Made by a program: the position numbers and the translations under genes | Notes under the pieces: generated by a model | Told to the model about the DNA's origin: nothing | What the model saw: only the letters and a program-made list of their open reading frames with translations | Database searches by the model: none | Shown: in pieces, positions 49,974 through 62,302 of the stretch | How positions within the stretch are numbered: the first letter of the stretch is position 1 | How the letters are laid out: the number at the start of each line of letters is the position of its first letter | Assembly: GCA_040349255.1 (NCBI GenBank) | Contig: JBEQUE010000191.1 | Coordinates: 6,013-70,012 of the forward strand | DNA length: 64,000 bases | From: DATMER01 sp040349255 | Lineage (GTDB): Bacteria; Acidobacteriota; Thermoanaerobaculia; Multivoradales; UBA5704 | Direction of reading: 5' to 3'

Positions 49974-51331
49974 GCTCCGCTCCCCCGCTCCTCTTGCGCG
50001 GCGGCACGGTCCTGACCCTCGACCCGCAGGCGACCGTCCTCCCCGGCGCGGATGTGCTCGTCGAGGGCGGGCGCATTCTCCTCGTCGGGCGCGTCGGCTC
50101 CGTGCCGTCTCTTCCTCCCGGCACCCGGGTGCTCGACGTCCCCGGCGATCTCGTCCTGCCCGGCCTGATCCAGGGCCACATCCACCTGGGCCAGACCTTC
50201 TTCCGCGGCCTCGCCGAAGGACGCCGGCTCCTCGCCTGGCTCCGCGAGCGCATCTGGCCGCTCGAAGCCGCCCACGACGACGAGAGCGCCTACTGGTGCT
50301 CCCTCCTCGGCGCGGCCGAATGCCTGCTCGGCGGCACCACGACCGTCCAGGATATCGGCATCGGCCCCGGCATCCAGGGGCTCCTGCGGGCCCTCGCCGA
50401 CTCCGGCCTCCGCGCCTTCGCCGGCACCTGCCTGATGGACAGCGGCGAGGCCCTGCCCGACGGCCTGCGCCAGGAGACCGACCGCGCGCTCGCCGACGCC
50501 GAGGCCCTCGGCTCCGCCTTCGAAGGCTCCGGCGGCGGGCTCCTGCGCTTCGCGCTCAACCCGCGCTTCATCCTCTCCTGCTCGGACCCGCTCTGGGCGG
50601 GCATCCGCGACCTTGCGCTCCGGCACGGCTGGCCCGTGCATACCCACGCCCTGGAGCAGGAGGACGAGACCCACGCCGTGCGCCAGCTCAAGGGCGGGCG
50701 GGACGAGGTCGAGTACTTCGCGGACCAGGGTCTCCTCGCGACGAAGCTCCGCCTCGCCCACGGCGTCTGGCTCACCGCCGACGATCTCGCCCGCGTGCGG
50801 ACCGCCCCCTGGAGCGTGGTCCACTGCCCGAGCTCGAACCTCAAGCTCGGCTCGGGTATCGCGGACCTCCTCGCCATCCGCCGTTCCGGCGTCCCCGTGG
50901 GCCTGGGCTGCGACGGCGCCGCCTGCAGCAACCAGCTCGATCAGTTGGAAGAGATCCGCCTCGCCGCCCTGCTCCAGAAGGTCAAGCACGGCCCGGACGC
51001 CTTCTCCGGTCTCGACGCCCTGCGCCTCGCGACCAGCGAGGGAGCGTGCGCCCTCGGGCTCCAGGACGAGATCGGCACCGTCGAGGAGGGCAAGGCGGCC
51101 GACCTGCTCGTGCTCTCCCTCGGCCGGCCCGAGATGTGGGCCGGGCCGCAGGTCGATCCGCACGACCTCGTGGCCTTCGGCGCCGGCCGCGCCGCGGTCC
51201 GCCACGTGCTGGTCGCCGGCCGGCCCCTTGTCGAGGACGGCCGCCTCGTCCACCTCGACCTGGAGGCGATCCTCCGGCAGTCCGACCGCCACCTGGCGGC
51301 GCTCGTGCGGCGGTCCGGGCTGGCTCTGTAG
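49961..51331 (+). CDS. amidohydrolase, TRZ/ATZ-cytosine deaminase superfamily
   Basis: A 456-residue metal-dependent hydrolase. Metal-site motifs are GHIHLGQ (His73/His75), the later His of VHTHALEQEDE, LAHGVWL, and the Asp of GCDGAACSNQ. These fit the branch containing MTA/SAH deaminase, guanine deaminase and chlorohydrolases, which deaminate or dechlorinate heterocycles. The substrate cannot be specified. It overlaps the MOSC gene. The ATG at 49961 has GGGAG 10 nt upstream, and the alternative ATG at 49970 forms an ATGA with the MOSC stop and would shorten the protein by three residues. Confidence 0.9.
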   Translation: MGDMSSAPPLLLRGGTVLTLDPQATVLPGADVLVEGGRILLVGRVGSVPSLPPGTRVLDVPGDLVLPGLIQGHIHLGQTFFRGLAEGRRLLAWLRERIWPLEAAHDDESAYWCSLLGAAECLLGGTTTVQDIGIGPGIQGLLRALADSGLRAFAGTCLMDSGEALPDGLRQETDRALADAEALGSAFEGSGGGLLRFALNPRFILSCSDPLWAGIRDLALRHGWPVHTHALEQEDETHAVRQLKGGRDEVEYFADQGLLATKLRLAHGVWLTADDLARVRTAPWSVVHCPSSNLKLGSGIADLLAIRRSGVPVGLGCDGAACSNQLDQLEEIRLAALLQKVKHGPDAFSGLDALRLATSEGACALGLQDEIGTVEEGKAADLLVLSLGRPEMWAGPQVDPHDLVAFGAGRAAVRHVLVAGRPLVEDGRLVHLDLEAILRQSDRHLAALVRRSGLAL

Positions 51332-51393
51332 CCTGTGCTATCCTCCCCCGCCCGGAACAAAAGTCCCCACCCGGGGCGTTTCCACTCAAGACC

Positions 51394-52983
<1,590 letters not shown>

Positions 52984-52988
52984 GTCGA

Positions 52989-53525
52989 TCAGCCGCCGCT
53001 CTTCTCCACCTCTCCGATGATCTCGTGGAGAAGGCTGGGGCGGATGTGGAGCGTGGACCGGACAGGGATCGAACGGAGCAGGTCCAGAACCTCTTCCCGA
53101 GTCCTCTGGCGACGCCGGATGGCGCGCAGGAGAATTCCGATCGATCCATGGACCGGTACCTGAAGCGCCCTGGCCGCCAAGCGGGCCGCGGCATCATCCG
53201 TCAGCAGGATGGCTCCGGGATGATCGCGGACGCAGGCGAGCGCTTCCCGCTCGCCGAGATCCAGGGAGAGTGCCCTGAACATCGCTGCGAGGTCAGGTTC
53301 CTGAGGAGACGTCCCAGCCTGACGCTCAAGGCGGCAACGGCTCCCATCCAGGGCTCGCGGGCGATGACGCTGCACCTCGTTCCAGACCGCGTCGGGCACG
53401 AGGACCGAGGCGAAGTCCGCCAGCAGGTCCAGGGAGTCGAGCTCGTCGAGATGGATCAGTGGACCTGCGTCGGCGACAGCGATGACGTGCGGATCAGTCC
53501 CCGCCACGAAGGCCCCAGTCGACAT
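52989..53525 (-). CDS. PIN-domain toxin (DUF3368-like)
   Basis: A 178-residue protein with PIN-fold acidic residues: VADAGPLIHL (first Asp), a Glu near DAVWNEV, GEREALACV (Glu) and LLTDDAAAR (Asp pair), consistent with a metal-dependent RNase of VapC/DUF3368 type. The C-terminal part (GSIGILLRAIRR) matches that family's extension. It overlaps the upstream 70-residue gene, the usual antitoxin-first layout. The ATG at 53525 gives a 32-bp overlap; an in-frame GTG at 53507 would reduce it to 14 bp. Confidence 0.83.
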   Translation of the reverse strand: MSTGAFVAGTDPHVIAVADAGPLIHLDELDSLDLLADFASVLVPDAVWNEVQRHRPRALDGSRCRLERQAGTSPQEPDLAAMFRALSLDLGEREALACVRDHPGAILLTDDAAARLAARALQVPVHGSIGILLRAIRRRQRTREEVLDLLRSIPVRSTLHIRPSLLHEIIGEVEKSGG

Positions 53526-53706
53526 CCTCGCGAATCATCTCTTCCATCAGGTCTTCGCGGTGGGTTTCGACGTACCGGCGCAGCGCCTCCAGAACCAGCT
53601 CATCCAGGTTCCGGAACCAGCCGGCCTCGACGAGCGATCGCATCTCGCCCAGGAGACGGGAAGGGACTTCGGTCTCGAGTGTCGTAGTCTGGGGATTGGA
53701 AGCCAT
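53494..53706 (-). CDS. antitoxin-like small protein
   Basis: A 70-residue protein with a short beta-like N-terminus (TTTLETEVPSRLLGEM) followed by helices (FRNLDELVLEALRRYVETH), as in ribbon-helix-helix antitoxins that bind DNA and neutralise PIN toxins. It lies directly upstream of, and overlaps, the PIN-domain gene. Its 5' part also overlaps in another frame the extended 3' end of the GT87-type gene on the same strand. Confidence 0.75.
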   Translation of the reverse strand: MASNPQTTTLETEVPSRLLGEMRSLVEAGWFRNLDELVLEALRRYVETHREDLMEEMIREDVDWGLRGGD

Positions 53707-54994
53707 GTTCAGGAGTCTCTGAGTTGTCCTCGATTCTGCTGGACGCGAGAGTGGCCGTCAACCATCGCCGCAGGTCCATGCAATTCTCTCCGCCGGGAGG
53801 GTTCCCGGGATGCCGCCGGGAAGGGTTCCGGGCGCGCCGGGGAGGCTCCCCGGAACGCCCGGAACCCAGCAGGAGCCCGAAGAGGACGATGCCGAGCGCG
53901 GCCGCGAGCAGCCCCGGCAGCAGGGCCCGACCGGCGCCTCCTCCGGCCAGCAGAAGGTCGCGCACCTCGGGCCTCGTGAGGCCGATCTCCAGGGCGGTCA
54001 CGCCGGCCAGCCGGCTCCAGGCCCGGCGGCGGAAGGCGTCGGCGGTCAACCAGGCCAGACCGGGGAACTGCATCATCTGGTAGTGATACCAGGCGATCGG
54101 CGAGGCCAGCAGGGCCAGGGCGACCAGCGAGGCCAGAAGAGGGACGCGGTTCCCGGGATCAGCGAACCGGGCCACGAGGAGCAGCCCCGCCACGAGCACC
54201 ACGCCCGCCGTGGCCGCCGATACCGCCCACCTCCAGTCGGGCAGGCGCAACGCCGTATGGTTGCCCGCCTCCCAATCCTTCGGGACCTCCCCGTCCGAAG
54301 GGCTGTACGTCAGCCGCAGCGCCGTGGCCGGAATCGACACGTTGAGCGGAGCCGGGGTGCCCATCCAGTATTTGGAATTCAGAGGACCCCAGGGCGGCGG
54401 GGTCAGCGCCATCAGCAGGAGCTGCGGAACAGCCACTCCCAGGACGGCAACGACGATCCCCGTCCATAGCGCCCGCCACCGGGAGGCCAGCAGGTCGCCC
54501 GCCAGGAGGACCCCCGGCCAGAGCTTGAGCGCGGTCGCGAGTCCCAGGGCCGTCCCGGACCGGGCCGGCTGCATCGCCCAGGCGACCAGCAGCAGGAGGA
54601 GGGGCGTCATCTGGCCCAGGCCGAGCGACTCCTGGGCCGCGCCGGCGAACGCCCAGACCGCGCCCACCGCCACGAACGCGGCGAGATCGCCGCCCAGGGG
54701 ACGCCAGAGTAGCAGCGCGGCCCCCAGGAGACAGGCGTGCCCGGCCAGGAACCAGACGATCCTCGCCGTCTCGTAGTCGAGCAGGGCGAGCGGCGCCATC
54801 AGGAACGGCAGCAGTGGCGGGTAGTTCAGCCAGTTCGCGAAGGGAGACTCCCCGCGCAACAGCGCCTGCCCGGCCTCGTGGTGATTGCCGAAGTCCCCCA
54901 CCGAGCGGAAGAGGAACGGCCAGACCACCACCCCGTTCCGATAGAGGTAGACTCCCAGGAAGGCCAGCCCGAGGAGCCAGACTGTGCGCCGCAT
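53600..54994 (-). CDS. GT87-type (DUF2029) membrane glycosyltransferase with abnormal C-terminal tail
   Basis: A 464-residue polytopic membrane protein starting at MRRTVWLLG, with about ten hydrophobic segments. The HHEAGQALLRGESPFANWLNYPP region matches the polyprenyl-phosphate sugar-dependent GT87 family, which adds sugars to envelope glycans. The membrane part ends near residue 388 (VLFGLLLGSG). The remaining 75 or so residues are hydrophilic, rich in Arg, Pro and Asp, and run across the antitoxin start. This tail is unlike the family and suggests the original 3' end was replaced, probably when the toxin-antitoxin pair was acquired. Confidence 0.82.
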   Translation of the reverse strand: MRRTVWLLGLAFLGVYLYRNGVVVWPFLFRSVGDFGNHHEAGQALLRGESPFANWLNYPPLLPFLMAPLALLDYETARIVWFLAGHACLLGAALLLWRPLGGDLAAFVAVGAVWAFAGAAQESLGLGQMTPLLLLLVAWAMQPARSGTALGLATALKLWPGVLLAGDLLASRWRALWTGIVVAVLGVAVPQLLLMALTPPPWGPLNSKYWMGTPAPLNVSIPATALRLTYSPSDGEVPKDWEAGNHTALRLPDWRWAVSAATAGVVLVAGLLLVARFADPGNRVPLLASLVALALLASPIAWYHYQMMQFPGLAWLTADAFRRRAWSRLAGVTALEIGLTRPEVRDLLLAGGGAGRALLPGLLAAALGIVLFGLLLGSGRSGEPPRRARNPSRRHPGNPPGGENCMDLRRWLTATLASSRIEDNSETPEHGFQSPDYDTRDRSPFPSPGRDAIARRGRLVPEPG

Positions 54995-55083
54995 CGGCGT
55001 GGATTCTATGGCAGGCTGGCGGGTTCGCCTTGGGCTCTCCGTAATCCCAGGCGTGCCCGATCTTCCATAGGAGATGACCACTC

Positions 55084-56361
55084 ATGCGTAAGACCGCCTT
55101 CCTTCTTCTTACTCTCGGCCTTGCCTTCGCCTCGCTGGCCCAGGCCGAAAATCTCCAGATCCCCCAGCCCGAGCGGCGCGTCCTCTCGGGCAGTCTGTCC
55201 GGCGATATTGTCGAATACACCTTCCAGGTCCCGGTCGGCTCCGGCCCCCACGACGTGATCGGCGTCCACCGCGTCGTCAAGGAGACCGCTCCCGGCGTGC
55301 CGGCCCGGTCCTCGAAGGGCATCCTGCTCGCCCATGGCGACATCTGGGGCTTCCGCGCCGCGTTCCTCGCCGATCCGGCCCACAGCCTTCCGGTCTTCCT
55401 CGCCAGCCACGGCGTGGACGTCTGGGGTATCGACTTCCGCTGGACGCTGGTGCCCGCGAGCACGACCGACTTCACGTTCCTGAAGAACTGGGGCGTCAAG
55501 ACCGACGCCCACGACCTCGGCGTGGCCCTGACCATCGCCCGGGGCGTTCGCCTCGCCACTGGCAGCGGCTTCGGCAAGCTCCTCCTCCTCGGCTGGAGCC
55601 GGGGCGGCCAGATCAGCTACGCCTATCTCGACGCCGAGTCCCAGATCCCGCCCGGCCTGCGCCAGGTCCGCGGCTTCATCCCGGTGGACATCTACCTCAA
55701 GACCGACGTCGAGGCGCTCCGGCTGGCGGCCTGCACGCGCTACCAGGGGACCCTGCCCGGCTGGCAGGCGGGGACCTTCCAGAGCATCAACGGCGTCCTC
55801 GTCAAGACGATCCACGACCTGGCGGTCGCGGACCCCAACGGCGCCTCGCCGATCCTCCCGGGCTTCACCAACCGGCAGGCGTCGCTCGCGGTGGGCTCGA
55901 TGACCTTCCTCTTCTTCCCACCCGGCCTCGGCCCCGTCCCCAACTATCACTTCACGGGCGGCACCTTAGACGCCAACGGTCTCCCCAACGGCCTGAACTA
56001 CACCTCCGAATCGCGGCTCCTCGCCCTGGAAGCCGGCTCCTCGCCCTACCAGCCGATCCGGGAGCTGCTCGACGCCGACGCCGCCACCTGCGACGACCCG
56101 GCCATCGCCGAGGTGAGCTTCGACGACCACCTGGACGACATCAAGGTGCCGATCCTCTACATCGGCGCCGACGGCGGCTTCGGCCATACCGGGATCTACA
56201 CCACGACCCTCCTGGGCAGCACCGACGTCTCCAGCGTCGTGGTCGACCTGCAGCCCGCCTCGGCCCCGCTCGCCGAGTTCGGCCACGCCGACATCTTCCT
56301 GGCGACCAACGCCCAGACCTTCGTCTGGCAGCCGATGCTGACCTGGATCCAGGGCCACTGA
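55084..56361 (+). CDS. secreted alpha/beta hydrolase
   Basis: A 425-residue exported protein. Residues 1-22 form a signal peptide (MRKTAFLLLTLGLAFASLAQA, cleavage at AQA). The catalytic residues are Ser in GWSRGGQ, Asp in IGADGGFGH and His in FGHADIF near the C-terminus. The substrate is unknown; an extracellular esterase or lipase is likely. AGGAGA precedes the ATG by about 10 nt. It is divergent from the glycosyltransferase (89 bp) and followed by a strong hairpin. Confidence 0.87.
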   Translation: MRKTAFLLLTLGLAFASLAQAENLQIPQPERRVLSGSLSGDIVEYTFQVPVGSGPHDVIGVHRVVKETAPGVPARSSKGILLAHGDIWGFRAAFLADPAHSLPVFLASHGVDVWGIDFRWTLVPASTTDFTFLKNWGVKTDAHDLGVALTIARGVRLATGSGFGKLLLLGWSRGGQISYAYLDAESQIPPGLRQVRGFIPVDIYLKTDVEALRLAACTRYQGTLPGWQAGTFQSINGVLVKTIHDLAVADPNGASPILPGFTNRQASLAVGSMTFLFFPPGLGPVPNYHFTGGTLDANGLPNGLNYTSESRLLALEAGSSPYQPIRELLDADAATCDDPAIAEVSFDDHLDDIKVPILYIGADGGFGHTGIYTTTLLGSTDVSSVVVDLQPASAPLAEFGHADIFLATNAQTFVWQPMLTWIQGH

Positions 56362-56386
56362 GCCCACCCGGCCCGCCGCAACTGGA

Positions 56387-56413
56387 GGGGCAGGCCTCGG
56401 GCCTGCCCCTTTC
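56387..56413 (+). terminator. hairpin after secreted hydrolase
   Basis: GGGGCAGGCC (56387-56396), loop TCG, and GGCCTGCCCC (56400-56409) form a perfect 10-bp stem followed by only three T residues. It is a plausible intrinsic terminator with a weak T-tract. Confidence 0.6.
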
Positions 56414-56448
56414 GCATTGCGTGCGACCTTGCTAACGTGGAATCCAAG

Positions 56449-56780
56449 ATGGCCCGATTCGCGTTTGATACGGAGCAGGACACCGTCACCGAGAAGAAGC
56501 GCCGGACGAAGCGCCCGCGCCGGTGGAAGGTGCTCCTGCACAACGACGACTTCACGACGATGGACTTCGTGGTCCATGTCCTGATGACGCACTTCCACAG
56601 ATCCCCCCCGGAAGCGACCCACATCATGCTGCAGGTCCATCACAAGGGGGTCGGCGTCGCCGGGACGTATCCGAAGGACTCCGCCGAGACCAAGGCGGCC
56701 GAGGTGATGGCCGAGGCGCGGGAGAACGGCATGCCCCTCCTCCTCACCACCGAGCCCGCCGAAGAAAGAGACGACGACGA

Positions 56781-56784
<4 letters not shown>
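56449..56784 (+). CDS. clpS: ATP-dependent Clp protease adaptor ClpS
   Basis: A 111-residue N-recognin that delivers N-degron substrates to ClpA. Diagnostic residues are VLLHNDDFTTMDFVVHVL (the HNDxxT motif lining the N-degron pocket) and the helix THIMLQVHHKGVG. I start at ATG (MARFAFD); a GTG four codons upstream (56437) is the alternative. Its stop overlaps the clpA start as ATGA. Confidence 0.96.
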
Positions 56785-59070
<2,286 letters not shown>

Positions 59071-59078
<8 letters not shown>

Positions 59079-59095
59079 CAGTCTTTGTCAGCCGG
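59071..59095 (+). terminator. hairpin overlapping the clpA stop
   Basis: CCGGCTGACA (59071-59080), loop GTCTT, and TGTCAGCCGG (59086-59095) form a perfect 10-bp stem that includes the TGA of clpA. A loose T-rich stretch (CTCTTTTCC) follows some 25 nt later. It is a probable terminator or transcript-end stabiliser. Confidence 0.6.
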
Positions 59096-59255
59096 TCGAC
59101 ACAATCTGTCTCCCCCTCTTTTCCAGAAGTCTTTTCCCTTCAGCAGCTTAGAGCTGGCATAGCCCGTGCTCCCTCCGTGGGAAGTTTCGCGGCCGGGCGG
59201 TTGTTGTGGGAGGGGTCCCCATAGCCCTTTACGCATGACTCTGGGAGCTTCACGC

Positions 59256-61337
59256 ATGACGAAACACCGTATTTGGATCGCCGCCGTCCTGGCCTTCGCC
59301 TCCACTCCCCTGCTCGCAGCCTCGCCGGGATCGGCCGTCAAGGGTCCCGTCCGGGCCGCCGCGATGGGCGAGCTGATCCAGGCCAAGGGGACCAGCGAGC
59401 GCGCCGAGATCGTCACCTTCGGCTCCGAGCTGGTGCCCGCCCTGCTGGAGGCCCGGGAAGACGCCGCGGTCCATGTATCCGACTGGCCGGTCGGGCCCGA
59501 CGAGCGGGCCGACGTGGTCCTGCGGCGGCGCGACGTCTACGCTCCCGGCGCCAAGGTGATCGTGGTGGACGGCAAGGGCCAGCACGAGATCCCGAAGTCC
59601 CGTCTCGCCTTCTTCTCCGGCGCCGGCGAAAACGATTCCGACCTGCGGGTGTTCGCCGCGGTCGACCCGGATACCGGCTCGGTGAACGGCTTCGTCCAGA
59701 CCCGCGACGCGCTCCACGAGCTGCATCCGCTGAGCGAGGTGCCGTCGCTGGCGAAAACCGCGACGGCGGGCAGCCGCAAGCACCTGGTCGCTCCGCCCGA
59801 GGTCTTCCGCGCCGAGCGCGGCGAGTCCGGCGAGTTCACCTGCGGCCAGAACGGCGCTCCGCTGTCGTTCCTGGAGGAGCGCGACCGCATCCAGCAGATG
59901 GCGGCGGACGCGGCGGGCACCGACTCCATCTTCGCCTCCGCGATCAGCACGCTCCACACCGCGACCCTCGCCGTGGACACCGACAACGAGTTCATGAACC
60001 TCAAGTTCGCGAACAACACCACCACGGCCACCAACTACATCGCCAGCCTGATCGCCTCGATGACCGTGATCTACGAGCGCGACGCGCTGGTCCGGCTGCT
60101 CCAGGGCACCACCTACCTGCGCGTCTCGACCACGCCGGACCCCTACAACGACGTCAGCAGCGGCAACGCGAACCCCTCCAAGCTCCAGGAGCTCTCGAAC
60201 GTCTGGAACACCACCTACGCCGCCATCCCGCGCGCGGTGGTGATGATGCTCTCCGGCAAGCAGTCGGGCGGCGGCGCCTCGGGCATCGCCTGGGTCAACA
60301 CCCTGTGCAGCAAGTATTACGGCACCAGCTTCAGCCAGGTCTTCGTCTCCGGCACCACCCCGAGCTCGGGCGACGTGCTGGTGGTGGCGCACGAGATCGG
60401 CCACAACTTCGGCTCGCCGCACACCCACTGCTACTCGACGCCGATCGACAACTGCTACAACGCCGAGAGCGGCTGCTACGCGGGCACCAAGAGCTGCCCG
60501 GCCTCGCAGACCATCAACGGCGTGACCAGCGTCACCGGCACGCTGATGAGCTACTGCCACCTCTCCGGCCTGTCGGGCTGCACCTCGAAGACGGTGTTCC
60601 ACCCGCGCACGATCTCGGAGAAGCTCGGCCCGTCGATCCAGGCCGCCACCCAGGGCGCCTCGGCCTGCATCTTCCCGCTCGGCAACCCGACTCCGGCCCC
60701 GACGGTCACCGTGGTCAGCCCGGCGAGCGGCTCCACGGCCGGCGGCACCGCGATCGCCCTCACCGGCACGGGCTTCCTGGCCGGCGCGACGGTCACGGTC
60801 GGCGGCACCGCGGCCACCTCGGTGGTGGTGGTCAACTCCACGCGCATCACGGCCGTGGCCCCGGCCCACGCCGCGGGCACGGTGTCGGTGGTCGTGACCA
60901 ATCCGGACACCCAGGCCGGCACGCTCAACCCCGGCTTCTTCTACGCCGGGGCATCGACGGCCGGCGACCTCTACACCGTGACGCCCTGCCGGATGATCGA
61001 CACGCGCAACGCGAACGGACCGCTCGGCGGCCCGGAGCTGTCGGCCGGGCAGGTCCGGACCTTCACGGTGACCGGGAGCTGCAGCATCCCGGCGGACGCG
61101 AAGGCGCTCGCCGTCAACGTCACCGCGGTCCTCCCCGGCGCGGATGGCAACCTCCAGATCTTCCCCGGCAACGCCTTCCCCCTGGGGACGAGCACGATCA
61201 ACTTCTCGACCGGCCTGAACCAGGCGAACAACGCCACCCTGACGCTCGCCACGAACGGGGCCGGCACGATCGGGGTGAAGAACGGCTCCACCGGGGTCGT
61301 GGACTTCCTGTTGGACGTGGTGGGCTACTACAAGTAG
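59256..61337 (+). CDS. secreted metzincin metalloprotease with TIG and C-terminal beta domain
   Basis: A 693-residue exported protease. It has a signal peptide at 1-25 (MTKHRIWIAAVLAFASTPLLA), a propeptide of about 180 residues, then a metalloprotease domain with HEIGHNFGSPH (HExxHxxGxxH zinc motif) and a Cys-rich stretch, placing it near reprolysin/M12B metzincins. An IPT/TIG domain (TVTVVSPASGSTAGG...) follows, then a C-terminal domain starting YTVTPCRMIDTRNANG and ending DFLLDVVGYYK, a module I recognise on many exported proteins of Acidobacteriota and deltaproteobacteria. GGGAG lies upstream of the chosen ATG. Confidence 0.9.
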   Translation: MTKHRIWIAAVLAFASTPLLAASPGSAVKGPVRAAAMGELIQAKGTSERAEIVTFGSELVPALLEAREDAAVHVSDWPVGPDERADVVLRRRDVYAPGAKVIVVDGKGQHEIPKSRLAFFSGAGENDSDLRVFAAVDPDTGSVNGFVQTRDALHELHPLSEVPSLAKTATAGSRKHLVAPPEVFRAERGESGEFTCGQNGAPLSFLEERDRIQQMAADAAGTDSIFASAISTLHTATLAVDTDNEFMNLKFANNTTTATNYIASLIASMTVIYERDALVRLLQGTTYLRVSTTPDPYNDVSSGNANPSKLQELSNVWNTTYAAIPRAVVMMLSGKQSGGGASGIAWVNTLCSKYYGTSFSQVFVSGTTPSSGDVLVVAHEIGHNFGSPHTHCYSTPIDNCYNAESGCYAGTKSCPASQTINGVTSVTGTLMSYCHLSGLSGCTSKTVFHPRTISEKLGPSIQAATQGASACIFPLGNPTPAPTVTVVSPASGSTAGGTAIALTGTGFLAGATVTVGGTAATSVVVVNSTRITAVAPAHAAGTVSVVVTNPDTQAGTLNPGFFYAGASTAGDLYTVTPCRMIDTRNANGPLGGPELSAGQVRTFTVTGSCSIPADAKALAVNVTAVLPGADGNLQIFPGNAFPLGTSTINFSTGLNQANNATLTLATNGAGTIGVKNGSTGVVDFLLDVVGYYK

Positions 61338-61350
61338 CCCGCCGGATGTA

Positions 61351-61384
61351 GGGGCGCGGCCCTGCTGCGCCCCACCTTTTTTTT
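61351..61384. terminator. intrinsic terminator between convergent genes
   Basis: GGGGCGC (61351-61357) and GCGCCCC (61367-61373) form a stem followed by ACC and eight T residues (61377-61384). It serves the metalloprotease gene and overlaps the stop of the converging peptidase gene by one base. Confidence 0.82.
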
Positions 61385-62301
61385 CAATTCACCAGCTCGT
61401 CGGGGTCGGGAGGTGGAGGCTCGACGGCTTCGGAGGAGACTCGAAGGGCCTCCTCTTCCTCCCACCTCCGGCGCAGGGCGGCGTCGCGCGCACGGCGCTT
61501 GCCCATCGCCCAGATCGCCAGCAGGGTGACCAGCATGTACAGGGTCACCGAGCTGGTGAGGATCGGCACCCAGCGATACCAGAACGACTGGCGCCGCCAG
61601 AAGGACCGCTCGGCCTCGGCCAGCGTGGCTCCGGTGGCCTCCCGGAAGGCCTCCTCGAACGGCAGGCCGCGGCCCACGCCGGCCAGGATGCGGGCCACGG
61701 CGTCGTCCCCCTCCCGGCTGAGCAGCTCGTTCACGAACGCCCCGGCGATGGCGTAGGCGTTGACGGTCGAGCCCTGCCCGCCCGAGAACTGCGTCTCGAC
61801 CTCGGACAGCGGCACCTCGCCGCCGCCGATCATGGTGACGGTCATGCGGGAGCGGTCGTCCAGGCCCCAGCTCGTGCCCGCGATCATCGCCACCCCCTCG
61901 TGGAACCAGCGCGGCAGGGGCCTGCCCCCCGCCGCCCGCGCCACCAGCACGTGGGCCACCTCGTGGCGCAGCAGCTCCTCCAGCGACGAGTCGGGATAGG
62001 ACGGCGTCCGCGCGGGCAGCAGCACGATGACCCCCTCGGCCCCGTAGGCGTAGCCGGACACCCACGGCGGCACCCCGGCGGCCAGGTCCGAGCCCTCGGG
62101 CCCGAGGAACACCTGGATCGGCGGCCCCGGATCGGTCAGCCCGACCAGCCGCATGGCGTCGAGGAACCGGTCCGGATCGATCGAGCGCACGCGGGCGGCG
62201 ACCCGATCCAGGGACGGAGGACCGGCGACCATCAGCTTCGGGGGTGTCGCCGCCTTCAGGGGGAAAGCCAGGAGCAGCAGCAGGAGGAGCAGGCGGCGCA
62301 T
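61384..62301 (-). CDS. membrane-anchored gluzincin-like peptidase (peptidase_MA-like)
   Basis: A 305-residue protein with a signal peptide (MRRLLLLLLLLAFPLKA), a zinc motif HEVAH (113-117) and a downstream Glu in WFHEGVA (135), as in gluzincins of the peptidase MA-like group. A single transmembrane segment lies at about 243-265 (WVPILTSSVTLYMLVTLL), with a charged, acidic C-terminal tail. The active site would be periplasmic. The substrate is unknown. It starts 1 nt after the MarC stop, so the two form an operon. Confidence 0.86.
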   Translation of the reverse strand: MRRLLLLLLLLAFPLKAATPPKLMVAGPPSLDRVAARVRSIDPDRFLDAMRLVGLTDPGPPIQVFLGPEGSDLAAGVPPWVSGYAYGAEGVIVLLPARTPSYPDSSLEELLRHEVAHVLVARAAGGRPLPRWFHEGVAMIAGTSWGLDDRSRMTVTMIGGGEVPLSEVETQFSGGQGSTVNAYAIAGAFVNELLSREGDDAVARILAGVGRGLPFEEAFREATGATLAEAERSFWRRQSFWYRWVPILTSSVTLYMLVTLLAIWAMGKRRARDAALRRRWEEEEALRVSSEAVEPPPPDPDELVN

Positions 62302-62302
62302 G

